Source: Marinobacter zhejiangensis (GTDB lineage Bacteria; Pseudomonadota; Gammaproteobacteria; Pseudomonadales; Oleiphilaceae). From it: a stretch of DNA of 64,000 bases. A program made the position numbers and the translations under genes. Of the stretch, positions 9,213 to 16,794 are shown piece after piece (positions within the stretch are counted from its first letter, which is position 1; each line of letters begins with the position of its first letter). The notes beneath the pieces were generated by a model, which was not told the origin of the DNA, made no database searches, and was given only the letters and a program-made list of their open reading frames with translations. The stretch lies in contig NZ_FOUE01000003.1 in assembly GCF_900114775.1 (NCBI RefSeq), forward strand, positions 496,001 to 560,000, read 5' to 3'.

Positions 9213-10088
9213 TCAAACGCCCAGATATCCCAGCCACCAGGCCTGGAGCTGCTCGCCAAACCACAGCGCTAGCAGGCCGGCTCCGGCCAGGTAAGGGCCA
9301 AAGGGAATGGGAGTTTCACGGCCATGCTGACGGAATACCATCAGGCAGATACCTACCACCGCGCCCACCACTGACGACAGCAGGATAATGACGGGAAGCA
9401 TTTGCCAGCCAAGCCATGCTCCGAGGGCGGCCAGCAATTTGAAGTCGCCATGGCCCATACCCTCTTTGCCAGTCACCAGTTTGAACAGCCAATAGACCGA
9501 CCAGAGTGACAGGTAGCCGGCAATGGCACCCCAGAAGGCGCTGTTGAAATCACCCATCACGCCAAAATAGCTTAGGATCAGCCCAAGCCACATTAATGGC
9601 AGCGTCATGCTGTCGGGTAACAGCTGGGTATCCAGGTCAATCATGGTGAGTGCAACCAGCGTCCACACCAGCACCAGGGACCACAAGGCGGCTTCCGTCG
9701 GGCCAAGGAGCCAAACGGTAAAGACAGAAAACAGCGCGGTGAGCGCCTCAATGATGGGGTAACGAGGTGATATCCGCGTTTTGCAGGATGAGCACTTGCC
9801 GCCAAGCATGAGGTAGCTGATCACCGGGATGTTCTCCCAAGGCTTTATTTCGTGTCCGCAGGACGGGCAGGTGCTATTGGGTGTAGAGAGGGTGATCTTC
9901 TGCGCCGATGCGCGCTGCTTCTCTGGGACTTCCAAAAACTCCTCGCACTGACAAAGCCAATCCTGCTCCATCATCTTCGGGAGGCGAAAGATGACGACGT
10001 TCAGAAAGCTGCCGATGCAGAGAGATACGAAGACTACAATGAAATAGAGCAGCCAGGGGCTGCTCGTGAAGATGGATAGATCTGGCAT
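9213..10088 (-). CDS. pilD: Type IV prepilin leader peptidase / N-methyltransferase
   Basis: This 291-residue polytopic inner-membrane aspartyl protease removes prepilin leaders and methylates the new N terminus. A cytoplasmic zinc-binding module has CPSCGHEI and, 22 residues later, CSSCKTRISPRYPI. The two catalytic aspartates are in MIDLDTQLLPD and in the GMGHGDFK motif. About seven to eight membrane segments are evident. The ATG at 10088 lies four bases after the pilC stop; it is preferred over the longer frame that would run into pilC. It probably also processes type II secretion pseudopilins, since a gspN gene lies at the far end of the window. Confidence 0.96.
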   Translation of the reverse strand: MPDLSIFTSSPWLLYFIVVFVSLCIGSFLNVVIFRLPKMMEQDWLCQCEEFLEVPEKQRASAQKITLSTPNSTCPSCGHEIKPWENIPVISYLMLGGKCSSCKTRISPRYPIIEALTALFSVFTVWLLGPTEAALWSLVLVWTLVALTMIDLDTQLLPDSMTLPLMWLGLILSYFGVMGDFNSAFWGAIAGYLSLWSVYWLFKLVTGKEGMGHGDFKLLAALGAWLGWQMLPVIILLSSVVGAVVGICLMVFRQHGRETPIPFGPYLAGAGLLALWFGEQLQAWWLGYLGV

Positions 10089-10092
10089 GGAT

Positions 10093-11313
10093 TTAACCGA
10101 CGACTTGGCCCATTTGGAAGATTGGGAGGTACATACCAACGATCAGGCCACCGACGAGAACGCCGAGTACCGCCATGATCATGGGTTCCATGAGCGCGGT
10201 CAGGTTGTCGACCATGTCGTCTACGACGTTTTCGTAGTGGTCAGCAACTTTTTCCAGCATTTCGTCCAGGTTTCCAGACTCTTCGCCGATGGCTGTGAGC
10301 TGAATGGCCATGGCAGGAAAAATTCCGGACTCTCTCATTGAGGCCTGCAGCTGGGTTCCGCCAGAGACATCCTGTTTGATCTTCTGAATGCCATCCCTGT
10401 AGACCGCGTTCCCGGTAGCGCCGGCCACTGAGTCTAGTGCGTCGACCAAGGGTACGCCTGATGCAAAGGTCGTAGAAAGAACGCGGCCAAACTTGGCAAC
10501 GGCTGATTTGTCAAGTATCTCCCCAATGATCGGGAGCTTCAACATATACTTGTCAACGGCGTCCGAGAACTTTGACGAGCGAACTTTGGCCTCTTTAAAT
10601 GCAAAGATTGTTGCCGCGATACCGAGTAGAACGATGAACCACCATGCTTGCAACCACTCAGATATTCTTATGATGAACTGAGTAAATACAGGAAGCTCTG
10701 CGCCAAACCCCTGGAACAGGCTTTCAAACTGGGGCACAACTTTAACCAGAAGAATGGCGGTTACCACTATCGCTACCACAACCACTGCGATTGGGTAAGT
10801 CATGGCCTTTTTGACTTTTTTCTTCAGTCGCTCTGTTTTTTCAAGGTAGGAGGCAATACGGTCGAGCAGTTGTTCCAAGGCGCCGGCCTTTTCACCGGAA
10901 TCCACCAAGTTGCAGTAGAGGTCGTCGAAATGCTTTGGGTGCTTGCGTAAGGCGCTGGCAAAGCTTGTTCCCGCTGCTACATCGTTGCGAATCGCCCCAA
11001 CCAGCTCTTTCAGGCCTTTGTTTTCCAAACCGTCAGTAACAATATCGAAGCTTTGAACAAGAGGGACGCCAGCCTTCATCATGGTCGCCATTTGCCGGGT
11101 AAACATGGCAATGTCGAAAGGCGTGATTTTTTTACTACCACCAAACAATGGCTTGGACTTCTTTTTTACTTTATCTGGGGTAATCCCCTGCTTGCGCAGC
11201 TGGGCCTTGACTAAAGCCAGGTTTGTGCCTGTAATTTCGCCCTTGGACTTATTTCCCTTACGGTCTTTGCCTTCCCAGACAAATGCCTGAAGCTGTTGCG
11301 CTTTTTCTACCAT
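10093..11313 (-). CDS. pilC: Type IV pilus inner-membrane platform protein PilC
   Basis: This 406-residue protein has two GspF-type domains (around residues 70-195 and 275-395) and three main membrane segments. Landmarks include FTRQMATMMKAGVPLVQSFDI, which opens the first domain, and AKFGRVLSTTFASGVPLVDAL, which opens the second. PilC anchors the pilus motor ATPases PilB and PilT to the membrane. It starts two bases after the pilB stop and ends just before pilD, so pilBCD form one tight operon. Confidence 0.96.
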   Translation of the reverse strand: MVEKAQQLQAFVWEGKDRKGNKSKGEITGTNLALVKAQLRKQGITPDKVKKKSKPLFGGSKKITPFDIAMFTRQMATMMKAGVPLVQSFDIVTDGLENKGLKELVGAIRNDVAAGTSFASALRKHPKHFDDLYCNLVDSGEKAGALEQLLDRIASYLEKTERLKKKVKKAMTYPIAVVVVAIVVTAILLVKVVPQFESLFQGFGAELPVFTQFIIRISEWLQAWWFIVLLGIAATIFAFKEAKVRSSKFSDAVDKYMLKLPIIGEILDKSAVAKFGRVLSTTFASGVPLVDALDSVAGATGNAVYRDGIQKIKQDVSGGTQLQASMRESGIFPAMAIQLTAIGEESGNLDEMLEKVADHYENVVDDMVDNLTALMEPMIMAVLGVLVGGLIVGMYLPIFQMGQVVG

Positions 11314-11315
11314 GT

Positions 11316-13028
11316 TTAATCCTTCGTCACCCGGTTGGCTTCTTCAAGGCTGGTCACACCCTCAATGACTTTCAAAAGAGCTGACTGCCGAAGATTACGG
11401 AAACCTTCCTTCTGGGCCTGCTTTGCAATTTGGATCGAACTGGCCTCTTCCATAATCATGTTGGCCAGCTCATCGGTAATCTTAACCACCTCGTAAATCC
11501 CGACGCGGCCTTTGTATCCACCATTGCATTTATCACAGCCCTTGGGGCGGTACAACGTGAAGCCTGTATCAATTTGTTCCTGTGTGAACCCTTCGGTCAA
11601 AAGCACGTCGCTGGGGATGTCGGCAGCCTCTTTGCACGCACCGCATAGCCTGCGGCCGAGCCGTTGGGCAATGATCAGGCTCACTGACGTTGCAATGTTG
11701 AACGCGGGAACCCCCATGTTCATCATCCGGGTCAGCGTTTCAGCTGCGCTATTGGTGTGCAGCGTAGAGAGCACCAGGTGGCCGGTTTGCGCGGCCTTGA
11801 TAGCAATGTTTGCCGTTTCAAGGTCCCGGATTTCACCCACCATGATGATGTCTGGGTCTTGGCGCAGGAACGCCCGAAGCGCTTCAGCAAAACCTAGCCC
11901 CACCCTGGTGTTGACGTTGACCTGGTTAATGCCTTCCAGGTTGATTTCCGCCGGGTCTTCCGCTGTCGAGATATTGCGCTCTTGGGTGTTGAGAATGTTC
12001 AAGCCGGTGTAGAGGGATACGGTTTTGCCGGAGCCGGTGGGGCCGGTAACCAATATCATGCCCTGGGGTTGCTCCAGCGCGTCCAGATACATCTGTTTCT
12101 GGTCTTGCTCATAGCCAAGCACGTCGATGCCGAGCTTGGCTTGGCTGGGATCCAGTATCCGGAGAACGATCTTTTCGCCCCACAGGGTGGGAAGGGTATT
12201 GACCCGGAAGTCGATGGCCTTGGTTTTGGACAACTTCATTTTGATCCGGCCATCCTGGGGAACCCGGCGCTCGGAAATGTCCAATTGAGACATGATCTTC
12301 ACGCGAGCGGCAATCTTGGGTGCCAGCTTGATCGAGGGTTTGGAAACTTCCTTCAAAATACCGTCAGTACGGTACCGGACCCGGTAGACCTTTTCATAAG
12401 GCTCGAAGTGAATATCTGAAGCGCCGGTACGAATGGCGTCCAACAGCATCTTGTTAACGTACTTGACGATAGGTGCGTCATCAAGATCCGCGGCGCCCAC
12501 GGATTCGTCTTCCTGTTCCCCGCCTTCGGTCTCAACGCCTTCCAGGTCTGCATCGTCAAGGTCGCCCATGGTGGTGTCCTGGGCTTCTAGGTAGCGGTCG
12601 ATCGCGGCATGAAGCTGGGTTTCGTCAGCCAGTATGGCATCTGTGCTCAAGCCGGTGTTGAACTTGATCTCATCAAGCGCCTGAATGTTTGTTGGGTCCG
12701 AGACAGCAATAAACAGCCGATTACCGCGCTTATAAAGCGGAAGCGCGTTGTGTTTTCGGATCAGCTTTTCGTCAACCAGCTTTTCCGGAAGCATCTCGGG
12801 CAAAAAGGCCGATAAGTCGATAACCGAAACCCCGAACTCCATGGCCGCTGCGAAGGCCAATCCCTTACTGTCTGCCAGGCTGTTCTGAACCAGATAGGAA
12901 ATGAGCGGGATCTTGTTGTTTGACGCCTGGATAAATGCGTCTTTAGCGGTTTCTTCGTCCAGTAATTTGTCTTCGACAAAGCGCCGGGCCAAGCCTGTGA
13001 GGGCAATGCTCTTTTTGTTGGTAGACAT
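11316..13028 (-). CDS. pilB: Type IV pilus assembly ATPase PilB
   Basis: This 570-residue hexameric ATPase drives pilus extension. It has an N-terminal MshEN-type domain (residues ~1-150), a Walker A motif GPTGSGKT, an Asp box and Walker B region (RQDPDIIMVGEIRD), a His box (TGHLVLSTLHTN), and a C-terminal zinc-binding CGAC...CDKC tetracysteine motif typical of PilB/GspE. It is the first gene of the minus-strand pilBCD-coaE operon and is divergent from pilA, from which it is separated by 335 bases. Confidence 0.97.
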   Translation of the reverse strand: MSTNKKSIALTGLARRFVEDKLLDEETAKDAFIQASNNKIPLISYLVQNSLADSKGLAFAAAMEFGVSVIDLSAFLPEMLPEKLVDEKLIRKHNALPLYKRGNRLFIAVSDPTNIQALDEIKFNTGLSTDAILADETQLHAAIDRYLEAQDTTMGDLDDADLEGVETEGGEQEDESVGAADLDDAPIVKYVNKMLLDAIRTGASDIHFEPYEKVYRVRYRTDGILKEVSKPSIKLAPKIAARVKIMSQLDISERRVPQDGRIKMKLSKTKAIDFRVNTLPTLWGEKIVLRILDPSQAKLGIDVLGYEQDQKQMYLDALEQPQGMILVTGPTGSGKTVSLYTGLNILNTQERNISTAEDPAEINLEGINQVNVNTRVGLGFAEALRAFLRQDPDIIMVGEIRDLETANIAIKAAQTGHLVLSTLHTNSAAETLTRMMNMGVPAFNIATSVSLIIAQRLGRRLCGACKEAADIPSDVLLTEGFTQEQIDTGFTLYRPKGCDKCNGGYKGRVGIYEVVKITDELANMIMEEASSIQIAKQAQKEGFRNLRQSALLKVIEGVTSLEEANRVTKD

Positions 13029-13363
13029 AAGTGTTGAAGAAAGTGTCCTAAGTGACTGAATGCCGGATTCAAATTATAGGGGTCAGTTTAGTAGGCCCCA
13101 AGGCGTTTGGAAAGGCGTACTTGGATTGGTGCCAGGAAATGGGATTTTTAACGTTTTAGGGGTGACGAAAAGTGTCACTGGGTGACCTTGGGGGGCAGCT
13201 GTATGGATGGGTGCTGGCAGGCTTGGTTTTGGTCTGATTGGTTTAACATAATGAAATTAAAGCGATATTTTATAATTTTTTGCAATTGGCATGGTCGGTG
13301 CTATAGTCCTGCCAGGCCGCTCTTTACTGGGGCGTGACTGAAAAAAATATGCGGAGATGAAGC
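13029..13363. other. pilB-pilA divergent intergenic region
   Basis: The 335 bases between the two pilus transcription units carry the sigma-54 promoter of pilA at their right end and an AT-rich stretch (13240-13285) just upstream of it, where an activator or bending protein could bind. I see no convincing promoter motif for pilB and no other gene. Confidence 0.6.
13287..13303 (+). promoter_or_regulatory. Sigma-54 promoter of pilA
   Basis: TTGGCATGGTCGGTGCT has the invariant GG (13288-13289) and GC (13300-13301) exactly ten bases apart, as RpoN promoters require. Predicted transcription start is near 13313, giving a ~50-base leader with a purine-rich ribosome site (GGAGATGAAGC) before the pilA ATG. 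In Pseudomonas pilA is driven by RpoN with PilR, so the same control is likely. Confidence 0.75.
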
Positions 13364-13837
13364 ATGAAAAAAGTTCAACAAGGTTTTACTCTGATTGAAT
13401 TGATGATCGTTGTAGCGATCATTGGTATCCTGGCTGCCGTTGCTATTCCTCAGTACCAGAACTACGTATCTAAGTCCCAGGTTACCCGCGTTATGCAGGA
13501 AACCGGTGCACTGAAAACTGTTATCGAAACCTGTCTGCTGGATGGTCTGACTGCCGCTGGTGAGTGTGAGCTGGGCTGGACAAATAGCAATTTGATCGGT
13601 GCTACTACTGTTGCTGGTCTTCAGACTGGTCTGACGGTAATTTTGGCGGAAGACAATACAGAAGAAAGCTCCATTGAAGCTCAATTCGGTGGAAATGCTT
13701 CTGCGGCTGTTGCAGGTGAAACTCTGACTTGGACCCGTGACACTGATGGTTCTTGGGCCTGCTCCACTACTGTTGAGACAGCTTTCCGTCCGACTGGTTG
13801 TGCGACTGAGGCTGGTGCTGGAGCTTCAGGCGGCTAA
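13364..13837 (+). CDS. pilA: Type IV major pilin PilA
   Basis: The prepilin has 157 residues: a 7-residue leader MKKVQQG, PilD cleavage before Phe in G-FTLIEL with Glu5 conserved, the hydrophobic helix [21 protein letters not shown], and a globular head with four cysteines. The last Cys pair (WAC...PTGC) would form the C-terminal disulfide loop. After the last Cys there is a short flexible tail rich in Ala/Gly ([10 protein letters not shown]) with a Ser close to the C terminus. In Pseudomonas pilins modified by TfpO the C-terminal Ser is the glycan site, so this tail is a plausible acceptor. It has its own sigma-54 promoter and terminator. Confidence 0.96.
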   Translation: MKKVQQGFTLIELMIVVAIIGILAAVAIPQYQNYVSKSQVTRVMQETGALKTVIETCLLDGLTAAGECELGWTNSNLIGATTVAGLQTGLTVILAEDNTEESSIEAQFGGNASAAVAGETLTWTRDTDGSWACSTTVETAFRPTGCATEAGAGASGG

Positions 13838-13880
13838 GCAATATTTGTCCGCTTTTTAATCGACCCTGGAATGCGTGAGA

Positions 13881-15320
13881 ATGATTCTTCGGGCGGTTGA
13901 CAAAAAAGTCTCTTCAGTAATGGAGAGGCTTTTTTGTTTTGTCCCTCATCTTTGGTGTTTGGTAGTTGGTGTTTCGTTGTTCCAGTTGGCGCAGTTGCTT
14001 AATATCGATGCACATAACGCACAGCGTATCGTCCAGCTTGGTTTGTTTGGTTTTTCCCTGTTCATTGCTCTTCTTGCAGTCCTTTGTTCTGACTCGGCTA
14101 TAAGTAACTCACCTCGCTTTTCAAATTCGAATGCAGGCCTGTTGGTTGTCGCAAGCATGATGACCATTGTGGGGATTGTAGGAAGTTTGATTGGAGCCCG
14201 TTTTCCGGTTTGGGCCTTGTTGGATCTTGAGTATTTGCTGATGCTTCTGGGGGGGGGGTGGATAATATTTCTGTCTCTCCAGAAGGCGGCCTTGGTTCAT
14301 TGGAGGCTTTTAGGAGGAGCAGTTGTTATTGCTATGCTGCTTTTTTCTTTTCGAAGTTTTGTTGAAGTTCTAATTGCATCACCTTTTTCAAATAAACTTA
14401 CAGCGACCCCCGCGTTCACAAATATACGAACGTACGCGAATCTTGCAGTTATTTTTATCCCACTATCTTGTCTTGCGTTGACTGGTAGCCCAGGTGTTGG
14501 AAGAGTGTTCCTAGTGTGGCTGGTCAACGTGTTCTGGGTGTGGGTTTTGGTGTTAACAGAGGCCAGGGCGGCGCTGTTGGCCTTGGGAGTTGGTGTTGGT
14601 TGGGTTGCGCTGAGGTATGGGCGCTCGGGTCTTGTTGCGCTAGCGGGAGCTCTATCAGTTCTGTTTGTGAGTTCATTGATCTACCTTTTGGTTCCAGTGT
14701 TGGAGGCGGATGGGTGGGTTCGAGATATAACCTCTTCCAGTGGGCGGTGGGAGCTTTGGTCCTTGTCTTGGCGTTACTTTGTTGACTCTTTCCCTTTTGG
14801 TATTGGGGGAATGATGTTTGCTGCAGATGGACGCCTAGCCCATGCCTCCCCTCATAACGTTTTTTTTACATTAATGGCTGAGTGGGGGGCGTTGGTCGTC
14901 GCAGGGGGAGTATTGTTTTTCAGTTTTCTTATTCAACAGTCACGACGCAATCCAAAGGGGGAGTCGCCCTCTGCTAAGGTAATGATTCCGGTGGTGTGGG
15001 CAGTAATAGCCGGCTTTGTAAATGCCCAGTTTTCTGGAGCACATATTGGCTCTTTTAGTTCCATGGCTTTAATTCTCGCCTTTGGGGCTTATTCGGCATT
15101 GAGATTTCCTGCGCATTTATCTCAGAAAGAGAGGCCTATTCGTGGGCTGCCGACTCGGCTTATATTGATAATCTTGTTTTGTATTTGGGGGCATGCAAGT
15201 TTTCTCAGCTATAAGCTGCATATTATATCTGAGGATAGGCGGGGTACTTGCTTGGAATTGGCCTCAGGGAAACTCTACCCTAGGATTTGGGTTCAGGGGC
15301 GTTTGGATTGTGGGCTTTAG
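13881..15320 (+). CDS. O-antigen ligase family protein, probable pilin O-oligosaccharyltransferase (TfpO/PilO-type)
   Basis: This polytopic protein of ~479 residues has roughly 11-12 membrane segments and a Wzy_C-type core: the LTEARAALLALGVG segment, then a large periplasmic loop with SSGRWELWSLSWRYF, PFGIGG, and SPHNVFFTLMAEWGALVVAG. The His of SPHN and the Glu of AEWG are in the places conserved in WaaL/PglL/TfpO ligases. Its position immediately downstream of pilA matches tfpO of group I pilin loci, where the enzyme transfers an O-antigen unit to pilin. A run of ten G residues (14249-14258) lies inside the frame. The start is uncertain: GTG 13875, ATG 13881 and ATG 13920 are all in frame, and none has a strong ribosome site. 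The alternative is a general O-antigen ligase. Confidence 0.72.
   Translation: MILRAVDKKVSSVMERLFCFVPHLWCLVVGVSLFQLAQLLNIDAHNAQRIVQLGLFGFSLFIALLAVLCSDSAISNSPRFSNSNAGLLVVASMMTIVGIVGSLIGARFPVWALLDLEYLLMLLGGGWIIFLSLQKAALVHWRLLGGAVVIAMLLFSFRSFVEVLIASPFSNKLTATPAFTNIRTYANLAVIFIPLSCLALTGSPGVGRVFLVWLVNVFWVWVLVLTEARAALLALGVGVGWVALRYGRSGLVALAGALSVLFVSSLIYLLVPVLEADGWVRDITSSSGRWELWSLSWRYFVDSFPFGIGGMMFAADGRLAHASPHNVFFTLMAEWGALVVAGGVLFFSFLIQQSRRNPKGESPSAKVMIPVVWAVIAGFVNAQFSGAHIGSFSSMALILAFGAYSALRFPAHLSQKERPIRGLPTRLILIILFCIWGHASFLSYKLHIISEDRRGTCLELASGKLYPRIWVQGRLDCGL
13902..13940 (+). terminator. pilA terminator overlapping the next gene's start
   Basis: A 12-pair stem (13902-13913 with 13924-13935, one G-T pair) with a T-rich 3' arm and tail follows pilA by ~65 bases. 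The loop contains the in-frame ATG at 13920 of the ligase gene. It should end most pilA transcripts and leave the ligase to read-through. Confidence 0.75.
14249..14258 (+). repeat. Ten-G homopolymer tract in the ligase gene
   Basis: Ten consecutive G bases encode part of CTG GGG GGG GGG in a membrane segment of the ligase-like gene. Gain or loss of one G would shift the frame, so the tract is a candidate phase-variation site. In the given sequence the frame is intact. Confidence 0.8.
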
Positions 15321-15329
15321 GGTATTTCA

Positions 15330-16511
15330 GTGGCAGGGCATTGGGTTAAGGGTGTGATTAAAAAAAATTTATCACTGATAGTTCTTACCGTTTTTATTCT
15401 TCTTCCATTAGCTTTAGCTGCCCACTTTTGGATCACCGATCCGCGTGGCGTAATGAGGGCGATTTATCCTCTTCAGGCTTCGGTGTCCAGTATTGGTTTG
15501 CGGTGTAGCGCGGGCTCCCCGGCTTGGCTTGAAAGTGTGGCCAAGCTCGGAGTGTGGGAGCTAAAAGCCCTATCTACCCAAGTTGCTTTCATTAACGATG
15601 CTGGTGAGATGTTTCACTGTGAAAGTGGGTGGCAAAATGACTTTCTTTCAGAACGGGTGGAGCAGGATTCGCGGTTTCGCTACGGAAGTTTGACGAAGCC
15701 CATCACATCGGCAGCTGTGCACTACCTGCTGAAGAACACTGGTCTTTCTCCAGACATGGATGTTGTGAGCTATTTTTCCGGTTTGGAGTCTCGTGATGAA
15801 GGAGGCGGGGCAGGAGAGGCTACTCTGGATGAATTCATGAGGCATATTTCAGGCATTCGGGGAGAGGTTTTTGTCGGTAAAGGCAAACCTTGGTGCCCGT
15901 ATTCAATGTCGCAGGCTGAAAACTTTGTGATCAACGATGAGTTAAAGGGCGAGTTCAGATATTCAAACTTGGGGTATTGCATACTTGGTGAGGTTATCGC
16001 CAAAGAAATGGGTGGTGATTACCGAACGTCTATAGACCAGATATTTGGGCTGAGTGCTCGGGGAATATCGTTTGTTGATTCTGGTGATGGGGCCGGGTTG
16101 GTAGACAGGGATTATCGTTTTAACGACTTTCATGGCGAATCGATCCCGGAGAACTTTGATCATTATGCGATATCGTCAACGGCAGGAATGGTTGGGAACG
16201 CATCGTCATATGCGACTTTAATGCGCGATATCTTATCGGAAAGCTATGAGGGCTTTGTGGATGAGAGGGTCACAGAGTGTGATCCCGGGTTGATCAGGAG
16301 TTGTTACGGCAGGGCATTCTATGCGTATCAGTCTGCAGTAGGCTCGGTTGTATATGTCAAGGAGGGCTATATGCCAGGGTCTGCTGGCGTAGTAATGATA
16401 AACAGTAAAAACGAAGTGCTTGTTTGGTTGGGCAACTCGGATACGGATAACGCTGCGAGTGGTCAGGCTATGCAGGCGTTTTTAGATAGAGTAATGGAAA
16501 TAGGTTTTTGA
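15330..16511 (+). CDS. Serine hydrolase, beta-lactamase / DD-peptidase fold
   Basis: This 393-residue protein has an N-terminal membrane anchor (residues ~12-32), then a periplasmic serine-hydrolase domain. The catalytic SxxK motif is SLTK (Ser120, Lys123) and the second motif is YSN (Tyr211-Asn213), as in class C beta-lactamases and EstB/ClbP-type peptidases. The third motif (K/H-S/T-G) is not plain; GYMPGSAG near residue 351 may occupy its place. The GTG start at 15330 has AGGG upstream and lies nine bases after the ligase stop, so the two genes are probably co-transcribed. The substrate is unknown; the context suggests processing of pilin, its glycan or peptidoglycan, but this is inference. 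Confidence 0.75.
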   Translation: MAGHWVKGVIKKNLSLIVLTVFILLPLALAAHFWITDPRGVMRAIYPLQASVSSIGLRCSAGSPAWLESVAKLGVWELKALSTQVAFINDAGEMFHCESGWQNDFLSERVEQDSRFRYGSLTKPITSAAVHYLLKNTGLSPDMDVVSYFSGLESRDEGGGAGEATLDEFMRHISGIRGEVFVGKGKPWCPYSMSQAENFVINDELKGEFRYSNLGYCILGEVIAKEMGGDYRTSIDQIFGLSARGISFVDSGDGAGLVDRDYRFNDFHGESIPENFDHYAISSTAGMVGNASSYATLMRDILSESYEGFVDERVTECDPGLIRSCYGRAFYAYQSAVGSVVYVKEGYMPGSAGVVMINSKNEVLVWLGNSDTDNAASGQAMQAFLDRVMEIGF

Positions 16512-16628
16512 CAGGCCTGTATCGGAAGGCAGCGCTTGTTAGTGCCTGGCTTCTCGAGCGCTCCTAGACCTTTTGGCGTTATTCTGTGTCTATGCTGTTG
16601 TCCTGATGCCAGTCCCAGCGTTTGTCAC

Positions 16629-16656
16629 TTGCCTGCAACCTCTGCTCGCGTAGAAT
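16629..16656 (+). promoter_or_regulatory. Candidate promoter for wzi-wza
   Basis: TTGCCT, a 16-base spacer and TAGAAT stand ~140 bases before the wzi ATG in an otherwise empty 283-base gap (16512-16794). The -10 region CGCGTAGAAT is repeated exactly in the promoter before the ops site at 22396-22405. I see nothing else in the gap. Confidence 0.4.
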
Positions 16657-16794
16657 TACGTCACAAATTTGAAATGAACCCTCACGTTTTTGGGCCAGGC
16701 TTCCTGTTTGGTCTCGTTCACGGTGGTTACTAGGCGCTGCTTGCTGGGCATATGTGTCCATGGCTTGGTTTTGCCTTTTACATATAAGGATTTT

